A DNA stretch of 64,000 nt from Arsukibacterium sp. MJ3. Lineage in GTDB: Bacteria; Pseudomonadota; Gammaproteobacteria; Enterobacterales; Alteromonadaceae. The notes beneath the pieces are model-generated. The model saw only the letters and a program-made list of their open reading frames with translations. It made no database searches and was not told the DNA's origin. The position numbers were made by a program, and so were the translations under genes. Every line of letters begins with the position of its first letter. Positions within the stretch are counted from its first letter, which is position 1. This document shows positions 18,240 through 25,799 of the stretch, piece after piece. The stretch spans positions 265,380 through 329,379 of the forward strand of contig NZ_LAHP01000001.1 of NCBI RefSeq assembly GCF_000987765.1, given 5' to 3'.

Positions 18240-18497
18240 TTATCGTTCAAAAACACATTTGACCACGGGGTAATCACTTTTCCGTACTCTGCACTCCGGA
18301 TCACCACCGCCACGTATCATGCTCGCTCTAGGTTGCTTAATAAAAATCACAAATTCCTCTTCCTGATCTGTAAAAGTGACTAGTCTATGCTCAAGCCAAC
18401 TCACTTTATTGATAGCAGCAAGGTGTTTACTCAATGCTCGCCATGCTTTCAGATACACCCCTGATACAACGGTTTGTACTCGGTGTTTTTCGAGCAT
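18240..18497 (-). CDS. Small protein, possible immunity-type domain, possibly 5' truncated
   Basis: This 85-residue protein shows VSWLEHRLVTFTDQEEEFVIFIKQPRASMIRGGGDPECRVRKSDY, a pattern of alternating strands with a GGGDPEC turn like small one-domain immunity proteins (fold assignment tentative). It has no good ribosome site before the ATG at 18497. The same frame continues 14 codons further upstream to the amber stop of the HExxH gene (18540-18542), and those codons (including TELEHLTDNG) read like real protein. The gene may therefore be a truncated or fused relic. Confidence 0.55.
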   Translation of the reverse strand: MLEKHRVQTVVSGVYLKAWRALSKHLAAINKVSWLEHRLVTFTDQEEEFVIFIKQPRASMIRGGGDPECRVRKSDYPVVKCVFER

Positions 18498-18539
18498 TCC
18501 ATTATCAGTAAGATGTTCAAGCTCCGTTACAATAGTGCG

Positions 18540-18971
18540 CTATGAAATTACTTCATGCGCTCTGGCATCCATTTCATAGGGTGAGTTTAGGTAGCCGAAT
18601 TGCATAATTTCACCAATATAGCGGGTTAAAAATGCTTCGGCAGAACCAGCCTGCTCGTACTGATGAACATGGCGTAGCTCATGCGACAGTAAACGAGTAG
18701 TTAAGTAACCCTGTTTAATATAAATTCCGTAACCCAACGTTAAACCAATGGTATCTTCGGTTAAAAAACCATACTCTTCGCACAAAGCGGCTAGTTCAGG
18801 CTCATCCGGGCGTTTTATAACGGGCACTTCATATATGTGTACCTGCTCAGGGGCAGCCACCTTAACCAGACAGGCAATCGCTTTTTCTTCAACGGTTAAC
18901 GCTCTACCAAACTGATAGATAAACGTCTGGTTTTGTTCTGCCCAGTTAGCCGCTTTGGTGATTGAATGCAA
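18540..18971 (-). CDS. HExxH zinc-peptidase-like small protein
   Basis: This 143-residue cytoplasmic-looking protein has HELRH at 97-101 and a candidate third ligand Glu at 140 (ARAHE), as in small gluzincin-like proteases. The N-terminal half contains WAEQNQTFIYQFGRAL and a TIGLTLGYGIYI strand before the zinc helix. It resembles a widespread family of conserved hypothetical proteins often found alone in genomes. Substrate is unknown. A truncated paralogue lies at 16959-17126, so the family has been duplicated inside this tail region. It ends with TAG and the frame carries on in the next small gene. Confidence 0.7.
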   Translation of the reverse strand: MHSITKAANWAEQNQTFIYQFGRALTVEEKAIACLVKVAAPEQVHIYEVPVIKRPDEPELAALCEEYGFLTEDTIGLTLGYGIYIKQGYLTTRLLSHELRHVHQYEQAGSAEAFLTRYIGEIMQFGYLNSPYEMDARAHEVIS

Positions 18972-19091
18972 AGTGTAAAACTCTAAATAGAAAGTAGCCT
19001 TTATAGTAACAAATCATAAAATTTCACACCCTCAGATTGAATGGAAAACGATGCAAATAAGAGGAGGTTATTTACTAAACACAGTCATTGT

Positions 19092-19424
19092 CTATCGTGA
19101 GTAGTATGCTTTTATGACATTGTAAGTAGTTTTATCTACTTCAACAGTAAACCCTTTTTTACCCAAACTGCCTCTTTGACCAACCGGGTAATCAGTCGGT
19201 TGATAAAAGACTATCCAAATCTGTTCATTCTCTAATAAAACAACGTCGTAACCTGATATGTCAAAACCCTCCTTGTTAAAACTCTCATATGCTATTTGGA
19301 GCACTTCAGCCCGTGGCGATTTAATCACAAATACTTCTCTAGGGGCGTTCATGTCTGACACAGTTATGTTCTCCAAAATCATTGTCATTGTCATTGTCAT
19401 TGTAAAAAATAATATAATCTTCAT
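19092..19424 (-). CDS. Putative immunity protein for the Rhs-DUF4329 effector
   Basis: This 110-residue protein begins four bases inside the rhs gene (ATGA overlap), the classical arrangement of an immunity gene behind its toxin. Residues 1-20 are hydrophobic with a (Thr-Met)4 run and could act as an export signal, fitting a periplasmic target. The mature part EVFVIKSPRAEVLQIAYESFNKEGFD ... GFTVEVDKTTYNVIKAYY resembles NTF2/cystatin-like immunity proteins, whose last strand often reads V-x-V-D-x-x-T; this is a tentative call. Pairing is inferred from position. Confidence 0.65.
   Translation of the reverse strand: MKIILFFTMTMTMTMILENITVSDMNAPREVFVIKSPRAEVLQIAYESFNKEGFDISGYDVVLLENEQIWIVFYQPTDYPVGQRGSLGKKGFTVEVDKTTYNVIKAYYSR
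19380..19403. repeat. Hexanucleotide tandem repeat, four copies of CATTGT
   Basis: Four perfect CATTGT units in a row lie inside the 5' part of the immunity gene and encode (Thr-Met)4 in its hydrophobic leader. The unit is a multiple of three, so slippage would change leader length and not the frame. Confidence 0.9.
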
Positions 19425-22400
19425 TCGTTTAATATCGAAACTTTACCAGTTTCAGGGTCGAATATTTTAAATTCACCACTTGGTGTACCAAGGTAGCCTT
19501 TGTATCCTGGAATTCCTCTTGAATCAGCCCTAATTCCCATGAAATCCCCTGCCGAAAAATTATCGCTGTTAAAATCATCTTGAAAAGGATCACTTGTTCT
19601 TACAGCATTGCCCGATCTATCAACTAAAGAGTAATCACCATGCGTGTGATAATCACCCACTAAACTAGCGCCATCAGGAATAGGTGCATCGTAAGGGTTC
19701 ACGCCCTGGTCTGAGCCCTTGACTGGATCAGAGAAACCGTAACAGCCGTTCGAGCTTCTAAATACTAGCCCACCATACTCCAAGTTGTCTCTAATCGACA
19801 TAGGGTTAGCCAGCTTCAAAGCAGCATAAGCCGCCTCATTTTGAGTACTAAATAATTTAGCCTGCCCCTCTTTACACACCAACCCCAGCGGATCTACCCA
19901 ATTTACATGATTAGGGGCGTACTGGTAGTGGTTAATGCCGCCTAGCAGGCCTATTGGGTCTTGGCTGATAAAGCGGCCGGTTTGTGGGTCGTAGTAACGA
20001 AAGTGGTTGTAGTGTAGCCCGCTTTCATTATCAAAATACTGGCCCTGAAAACGTAACGGGTTATCAATTTCGTTAACGGTTACCGTTGCTTTACCAAACA
20101 CACTGTATTGCGCTTGCCAAACAATATTGTTTTTATCGTCAGTTAAAGAAAGTGGCGTGCCCAGCTGGTCTAGCTGGTAGTAATACACTGCACCATTTTT
20201 AAGCAGTAGTAGTGGTTTAGTGCTGCCTGGCTCGTAAACATACCAAAGGTATTCACCGGCCTGGTATTCGCCTATTAACTTATCGCCATCCCAGTAATAT
20301 TCAGTGCGCTCGCCGCCGCTAATTTTAGCACTGCGCCGGCCAAAGGCGTCGTACTCATAGCTGCTAATGGCGCCATTGCAACTAATACTACTTAGCTGGT
20401 TAAAACCATTAAACTCACGCTGCTGGGTGCTTGAATGAGAACAGCCTGGCGCACTGGCAGTTAGCTGATTACCGCTGTCATCATACTGATACTGCTTCCC
20501 CTGATAACGCAACAAGCGGTCTTGTTTAACCTCAATACCCTCGCCAATCGGGTTACCAAAGCTGTCCCACTGGTGCGCCTCGTTTTGGCTTAGGTCGCTA
20601 CTGTGTTGCTTGCTTACCAGCTGGTCTAGCGCATTGTACTGGTACTCAGTTTCGCCCAGCTGGTTATCCGTTACGTTTTGCAACTGATGCAATACGCTGT
20701 AAGCATAGTGCCGTTGCTGGATTTGCTCGCCGCGTTGCCAGTGCTGCGCGGTTAAGCGGTTAAAGGTATCAAATTGTTGTTGTAGCAATAAGCCACTCTG
20801 ATACTCACGTGCCGTTTCGCGCCCGGCGCTGTCAAAGGTGCGCCACAGCATCAGTTGCTGATTAACGGCTAACTGCGCCAGTTGGCCCTCTTCGTTATAA
20901 CGATAATCCAGGGTGGTGCCGTCGGGCAGCACCGTAGCGCTGCATTTACCCTGCGCATTATAGTGATGGGCAATGCAGTTGTTATCTTGCCAAATCTCGG
21001 TTAACTGGCCGTTTAAATGATAACTAAAACGCAGTTTGCGCTGGCCGTTACTGGCCCTAAGCACCCGGCCTATTTTATCGTAATAAAAATGGTTGCTGGC
21101 CAGGCTTTGGCCATGCAGCGCCGTTTGCTCGGTAATGCGGCCGCGTTTATCGCGTTTAATTTTTAATTGGCGTTTACTGCCATCCTGCACAGCAGCCACT
21201 TTGCCGTTAATATCGTACTGAAACTGCTGCTGGCGGCCATCAAAACCCTGTAAGCGAACGGGCCGCTCCTGCGCATCGTAGTCCAGCTGATAGCGGGCGC
21301 CGTCGCTGCGCATAATGGCGGTTAAATTGCGCTCATTATCATACTCGTAATGAAAGGCGCTACCATCTGGCTGTAAAACGCTTACCGGCTGGCTTAACCC
21401 TGCATACTGGCGCTCAATTATGTCGCCATTAGCGTTAGTAGTGCTTTGCAACCGGCCACTGCTGTCGTAACTAAAATGTTGCTCCAGCCGCTGAGCTGAT
21501 TTGTCTTGTGCGCTGTCAGCAGAACTCTCATCAGGGTACTGGCTTTGCTGTAATAGCTTACCCGCCAGATTGTATCGATATTCCGTTACCAAACCGCTAG
21601 CGTCGACTACGCCATTAAGCCGCCCCAGATTATCGTAACTGTATCGTGTAAGCGCATCATTGTGCTTTACCGCCAGTAGCTGGCTTTCATCGCTCCACAT
21701 TAAACGCTGTATGCCGCCGCCTGGCAGGCTTACCCGCTCCAGCTGATTATTACTGTTATATTGGTAACGAGTAACCGTATTGTCCGGCGCGGTCTCACTT
21801 AACAGTAAGCCCGCAGCACTGTATTCGCGGCGCCACTGCCGCCCTTCAGCGTCAATAATAACGCTGCGTTGGCCCAGCTCATTATATTGTAAATGGCTTA
21901 TGGCGCCGTCGGCCTGCTCCAGCGTAACCAGTTGGCCATTATCGTTATAATAAAAGCGGCTTTTACTGCCATCAGGCATCGTTTCAGTGGTTTTTTTGCC
22001 CTGCTTATTCCAGCTGTAGTGCCAGGTAGCCCCATCCGGCGCGACCTTCTTTAATAGCAGGTTACGCACGTCGTGAAAATACTGCCAACAATGGCCATTA
22101 CTGTCGATACTGCAGGCACTACGGTTGTTGTCATCAAAACTAAAGCGATAATCATAAATGCCGTTATCGCCCCAGTTACGCACACAACGGGCAGTTTGGT
22201 TAGCGCCCTGCCAGCTAAAATAATGACAAAAGCCACTGGCCCGCTGGCGCACGGTAATTAAATGCTGGCTGTACTGATACTGCTCAGTCTCGCTACCGCT
22301 ATTTACCGCGCAGATTAAGTCATTAGCATCGTTGTACTGGTACTTTGCCAGCACTACCTCGGTAGCCTTAGCACCTTTGTCAGTTAAACTTACCGCTTCA

Positions 22401-23434
22401 ATCCGGCTTAACAAGCCGGCACTGTTATAATGCAGTTCAACGCCTTTTTTACGAGTGTAATCTATCCGGCTAAGCTGATTTTTCGGGTTATAGTACAGTT
22501 GTAAATAGCGGCCCAGGCTGTCCATTACCTGATGAAGCTGCCAGCGCGTTATTTTGTCTGTGGTAACATCACCCGCAGCCTTGGCAAATATCCAATGGGT
22601 ATTATCCGGTTTTAGCAGTATCAGGCTGCCATTGGCTTCAAAACGTAATGCCAGCTCTTCGGCCAACTGATAACTCGTCTGGCCAGCCTCAGGTTTAGCA
22701 AAATGCAAATGCCGGCCTTCTTCGTTAACCAGTACCAGCGACACCTTGCCGGCCTCGTCCGTAATACTATCAATATACAAATTGAAATTACTACGCCAAC
22801 CATAACCCAAGCCAATATTCTGATGGCTTTGGCTGGAGCGATAAGTCCGAACCCACTGCATTAGCAACGGCCCGGCCAGCTCAAAATCGGTTAGCGCCAG
22901 AATTTCTTCACCAGTACTCATTGATACCGGATCACCACAGGTTTCAACCTTGGTATTTTCTGGCGTTTGCTGGCCCGCGGCATTAGCACCACTTTGCGCT
23001 GACACCGCGCTTTTCGCATCGGTATAACTGGCACTATCAGCGGTTTTACCGCCCCGCTCTAAGGTTTTCACTGCGGCCGGTGGCGGCGTAACCGACTCTG
23101 GTGCGCTGAGTGCGGTTTTACGTTCAGGTAAAGACAAAATAAGCAGTTTGTTGTTAAGCAGCGCCGTGGCTAAGGTGCGGCATAATTCAGCGTCACGCAC
23201 TGCGCTCCAGGGCACCGCTATATTTTTAGTGGCTATCTCGCTGCAGAACCATTGATACACATGTCGAATACTGTCGCTTTGGCTAGCGTTGCGGTCAAAC
23301 GACTGGCGAAGCCAGCTCGTAGCTGCAGCGCGGCTGGCAAACTGCAATGGTGTGCCATTTTGACCGGTACTTTCCGTACAAAACACATACATATTACCCG
23401 AGCGGGATTTAAGGATTAAAGAATGCGCCGCCAT
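19421..23434 (-). CDS. Rhs-repeat T6SS effector with C-terminal DUF4329 (JAMM-like) domain
   Basis: This 1337-residue protein is the probable T6SS cargo. The N-terminal 170 residues have no PAAR motif; then comes CGDPVSMSTGEEIL with a DUF6531-type start. About 25 YD/Rhs repeats (Y-x-Y-D/N, G-R-x-x) form the cocoon, ending in the core motif ...YYDPQTGRFISQDPIGLLGGINHYQYAPNHVNWVDPLGLV near residue 1180. The remaining 150 residues are the variable tip. They contain VGDYHTHGDYS and FSAGDFMGI, i.e. H-x-H and S-x2-D, as in DUF4329 and JAMM metalloproteases, then GYLGTPSGEF. Base composition drops in GC from the core to the tip, as usual for swapped Rhs tips. It follows the PAAR and adaptor genes and overlaps its immunity gene by 4 bp. 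Confidence 0.9.
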   Translation of the reverse strand: MAAHSLILKSRSGNMYVFCTESTGQNGTPLQFASRAAATSWLRQSFDRNASQSDSIRHVYQWFCSEIATKNIAVPWSAVRDAELCRTLATALLNNKLLILSLPERKTALSAPESVTPPPAAVKTLERGGKTADSASYTDAKSAVSAQSGANAAGQQTPENTKVETCGDPVSMSTGEEILALTDFELAGPLLMQWVRTYRSSQSHQNIGLGYGWRSNFNLYIDSITDEAGKVSLVLVNEEGRHLHFAKPEAGQTSYQLAEELALRFEANGSLILLKPDNTHWIFAKAAGDVTTDKITRWQLHQVMDSLGRYLQLYYNPKNQLSRIDYTRKKGVELHYNSAGLLSRIEAVSLTDKGAKATEVVLAKYQYNDANDLICAVNSGSETEQYQYSQHLITVRQRASGFCHYFSWQGANQTARCVRNWGDNGIYDYRFSFDDNNRSACSIDSNGHCWQYFHDVRNLLLKKVAPDGATWHYSWNKQGKKTTETMPDGSKSRFYYNDNGQLVTLEQADGAISHLQYNELGQRSVIIDAEGRQWRREYSAAGLLLSETAPDNTVTRYQYNSNNQLERVSLPGGGIQRLMWSDESQLLAVKHNDALTRYSYDNLGRLNGVVDASGLVTEYRYNLAGKLLQQSQYPDESSADSAQDKSAQRLEQHFSYDSSGRLQSTTNANGDIIERQYAGLSQPVSVLQPDGSAFHYEYDNERNLTAIMRSDGARYQLDYDAQERPVRLQGFDGRQQQFQYDINGKVAAVQDGSKRQLKIKRDKRGRITEQTALHGQSLASNHFYYDKIGRVLRASNGQRKLRFSYHLNGQLTEIWQDNNCIAHHYNAQGKCSATVLPDGTTLDYRYNEEGQLAQLAVNQQLMLWRTFDSAGRETAREYQSGLLLQQQFDTFNRLTAQHWQRGEQIQQRHYAYSVLHQLQNVTDNQLGETEYQYNALDQLVSKQHSSDLSQNEAHQWDSFGNPIGEGIEVKQDRLLRYQGKQYQYDDSGNQLTASAPGCSHSSTQQREFNGFNQLSSISCNGAISSYEYDAFGRRSAKISGGERTEYYWDGDKLIGEYQAGEYLWYVYEPGSTKPLLLLKNGAVYYYQLDQLGTPLSLTDDKNNIVWQAQYSVFGKATVTVNEIDNPLRFQGQYFDNESGLHYNHFRYYDPQTGRFISQDPIGLLGGINHYQYAPNHVNWVDPLGLVCKEGQAKLFSTQNEAAYAALKLANPMSIRDNLEYGGLVFRSSNGCYGFSDPVKGSDQGVNPYDAPIPDGASLVGDYHTHGDYSLVDRSGNAVRTSDPFQDDFNSDNFSAGDFMGIRADSRGIPGYKGYLGTPSGEFKIFDPETGKVSILNE

Positions 23435-23448
23435 GCCAATAATCGTCC

Positions 23449-24444
23449 TTAACGTTCAGATATACTGCTGGCTTGCTGCCAGCTAAAAACCGCTACGGCG
23501 CGATATAATCGTGCCGAAATTTCACACTGTAATGTAAAGCCAGTGTGGCTTGACAAGGCAAACCCAAGATACAAATGCAAAAACCGATATAGCCCGCCGG
23601 CGGCCCCCAATTCCCCAGTAACATAAGCAGATAATGCCAACTGGCTATCGGCAGTTATTACCGGCGCTAAGCGTGGGTATTGCAACTGCCAGCAAGCTGT
23701 TAATGCGCTGTCGCCATTATCAGCCATGTATATCCGGCTAAGCGGGCCATCAACGCTAGCCGCCGCTGCTGTAAACAACTGTGCCAATGCAGTCTCGTCA
23801 GTGTGGTTATTCACTGTGGCATCACTTGCTAGATAATGACAATTAAGGCCAGTGTTGCTTCGCCGTAATGCCAGCGCCACAGCACCCTCGGACCATACAA
23901 CCGGCTCGTTCAATTGGTGATCAGTTACCGCCATAGTTAACGACAAGTTAGCCAGTATTGTTGTTGCCGGGCTATCGACGCCAATAACCCAGACAAGCGG
24001 CTCGCCGCCATGTAATAACTGTCTTGCCGCAACTAATGCCATTAATGCAGCACTTCTACCATAAGGAAAAAACTGGCATGCAGGATGGCTCAGCAGCCTT
24101 GGAAAAGTGCGTCGCAAAGCATCAATAAAACCGGCTAGCACATGCTCGTTCGTCAGCAGCTCAGGTAACACTAACATTACAGCAGCATTTTCAGGTACCG
24201 TAGCTAGCTGAGCCAACACTTTTTGCAGCAACCAAAGCAAACGCAAAGCGAGATCTTGATTGATGATAAAGGTGATATCAGTCGTGTTATCAGTATCAGT
24301 CAAAATATTATACTGCAGCACCCGGTTGTTGATCAGCGCTAACGTTGGCGCAACCGGCATTGCCTCAAGCTGTAATGCCCAGTCAGTCTGGCCGGTTTTA
24401 CCCAACACCACCGCATAATCACTAATGGTTAAGCAACTGGCCAT
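23449..24444 (-). CDS. T6SS-associated ketosynthase/thiolase-like protein, probably catalytically dead
   Basis: This 331-residue protein has a thiolase-type fold signature: TDITFIINQDLALRL, the CQFFPYGRSAALMALVAARQLL helix where a ketosynthase would have its active Cys, and AYVTGELGAAGGLYRF in place of the usual TGHxLGAAG. The catalytic His of TGH is missing (TGE) and no elbow Cys is seen, so it is likely a non-catalytic scaffold. Similar thiolase-like proteins occur next to PAAR and Rhs genes in T6SS clusters. The position between the HEAT-like protein and the Rhs effector points to effector loading. Its start overlaps the previous gene by 16 bp. Confidence 0.75.
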   Translation of the reverse strand: MASCLTISDYAVVLGKTGQTDWALQLEAMPVAPTLALINNRVLQYNILTDTDNTTDITFIINQDLALRLLWLLQKVLAQLATVPENAAVMLVLPELLTNEHVLAGFIDALRRTFPRLLSHPACQFFPYGRSAALMALVAARQLLHGGEPLVWVIGVDSPATTILANLSLTMAVTDHQLNEPVVWSEGAVALALRRSNTGLNCHYLASDATVNNHTDETALAQLFTAAAASVDGPLSRIYMADNGDSALTACWQLQYPRLAPVITADSQLALSAYVTGELGAAGGLYRFLHLYLGFALSSHTGFTLQCEISARLYRAVAVFSWQQASSISER

Positions 24445-25475
24445 ACGCCCCCTCGCCAGCTGGTCGGCTCTGCTAACGGTAAACCTGGCTGTTGTAATAC
24501 TCGCAGGGCGGCAGAGGCGAAGCGCTGCCTGGGGTTACCGCTTCGCCAAAGCGCAGCTAAGTTATGCCGCGCTGGTGCCACACCGGCAATAAGCCTCTCT
24601 TCGCTTAGAAGAGTGGCAGCGATAGTGGTTTGTTGGTCACGTTGCAGTGCAGCGGTAACCAATGCACCCAACATGGTAATGAGGGCGCTTTGGGTTGCTA
24701 CCTGATACTCTGGTTGTTTATTCAGCTCCAGCAGCAGCGGGCAAAATTTGCTCAGGCCACTAAAGCCCATCGCGTTAATTGCCAAGGTGGTATCAACCAG
24801 ACTAAGCGCATTAATAATTCTTATTTTATCATCAGCATTAGCAGCTAACAGCAATAGCTGTAATTGCCTGGGCGTTAAACTGTCAGCAGTTAACAGTTGT
24901 TGCAGCAACTCAAATTTATCTGCAGGTTGTCCCAACAGATACAAATTGAAATGAAGCTCGGCCCTTACAGAGGTGCTCAGGCAAGTATCAGTCGAAAGTG
25001 CTCGTAAGCTAACCCGCTGCTCTGTTAAACCACAAAGGCCCGTTAACTGAATGGCACTGCGGATATCAAGTGCCAACATTTTTTGAAATACATCAGCCGC
25101 CATTGGCTTTGTTGCCAGCAAACACAGCAACGGGCTGTGCTCTGGCCGGCAATACTGCTTTGTATAATGTGCCGCAGTGGTGTGCTTTAATGCCAGCCAC
25201 AATTCGGCTAATAAACACTGCGCTGGCAGAGCCAAAGGTAACGCCAGTAAAGTAGTAAGTTCTCCGGCCGAATTATCAAGCAGTGCGCTCAGCCACAACG
25301 GAATATCATGTTCAACCGGCACCAGATAACGCTGACACAACTGAACACTTTGCAATAAGTGTTGATCGTGCTGCTGTAACTGACTAAGGGTAATGTAATC
25401 ACTGTTGCACAGGCTTAAACGTTGCTGCCACAATATATCGCAGCGCTCTGCCAAATCAGTGAATGTTTGCGTCAT
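24429..25475 (-). CDS. HEAT-repeat-like T6SS-associated protein (TIGR02270-like)
   Basis: This 348-residue all-helical, Leu-rich protein has repeated helical pairs such as LPLALPAQCLLAELWLAL and TLAINAMGFSGLSKFCPLLLEL, ending in the RQRFASAALRVLQQPGLPLAEP box that resembles the end of TIGR02270 proteins. That family is found beside VgrG, PAAR and Rhs genes. No enzyme motif or export signal is visible. It probably acts as a cytoplasmic adaptor or chaperone of the Rhs effector, inferred from context. It lies 3 bp after PAAR and overlaps the ketosynthase-like gene. Confidence 0.65.
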   Translation of the reverse strand: MTQTFTDLAERCDILWQQRLSLCNSDYITLSQLQQHDQHLLQSVQLCQRYLVPVEHDIPLWLSALLDNSAGELTTLLALPLALPAQCLLAELWLALKHTTAAHYTKQYCRPEHSPLLCLLATKPMAADVFQKMLALDIRSAIQLTGLCGLTEQRVSLRALSTDTCLSTSVRAELHFNLYLLGQPADKFELLQQLLTADSLTPRQLQLLLLAANADDKIRIINALSLVDTTLAINAMGFSGLSKFCPLLLELNKQPEYQVATQSALITMLGALVTAALQRDQQTTIAATLLSEERLIAGVAPARHNLAALWRSGNPRQRFASAALRVLQQPGLPLAEPTSWRGGVWPVA

Positions 25476-25478
25476 GGC

Positions 25479-25769
25479 TTAGCCACCTATTAGCACGGTC
25501 GGCACGCCCACTACCAGTTTACCGCCGTGCGCGCTGTCATCGCCCAGCCGGGCAGCATTTTTGCCATTAATAAACACCGTAGCCGAGCCACTGCTTATGT
25601 TATCAGGCGGGCCAACACACAATAATTTATCTCCTTTACGCGCTGCTGGCATACCGGCAATGCTTACATTAGGTGAGCCCTGTAATACAGGGCCACCGAC
25701 ATGCGGCACCTGACCCGTCACTTTGGGGCAAAGATGCATACAACCAATTATTGCAGCGGGCTGGCTCAT
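25479..25769 (-). CDS. PAAR-domain T6SS spike tip protein
   Basis: This 96-residue free PAAR protein sharpens the VgrG spike. It reads QPAAIIGCMHLCPKVTGQVPHVGGPVLQGSPNVSIAGMPAARKGDKLLCVGPPDNISSGSATVFINGKNAARLGDDSAHGGKLVVG. The pattern with Cys and His at the cone tip (C-x3-C, H-x-G-G-P, C) is the zinc site of the PAAR fold. It carries no toxin of its own, which fits an Rhs cargo encoded separately. It lies 30 bp downstream of vgrG. Confidence 0.93.
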   Translation of the reverse strand: MSQPAAIIGCMHLCPKVTGQVPHVGGPVLQGSPNVSIAGMPAARKGDKLLCVGPPDNISSGSATVFINGKNAARLGDDSAHGGKLVVGVPTVLIGG

Positions 25770-25799
25770 ATTTCACCTTCGTTTCGTTGACTCATCAGC

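Noticed and set aside
19421..23434. CRISPR or tandem DNA repeats in the Rhs gene
   Set aside because: The repetition is at protein level (YD repeats) and the DNA units are not identical or evenly spaced.
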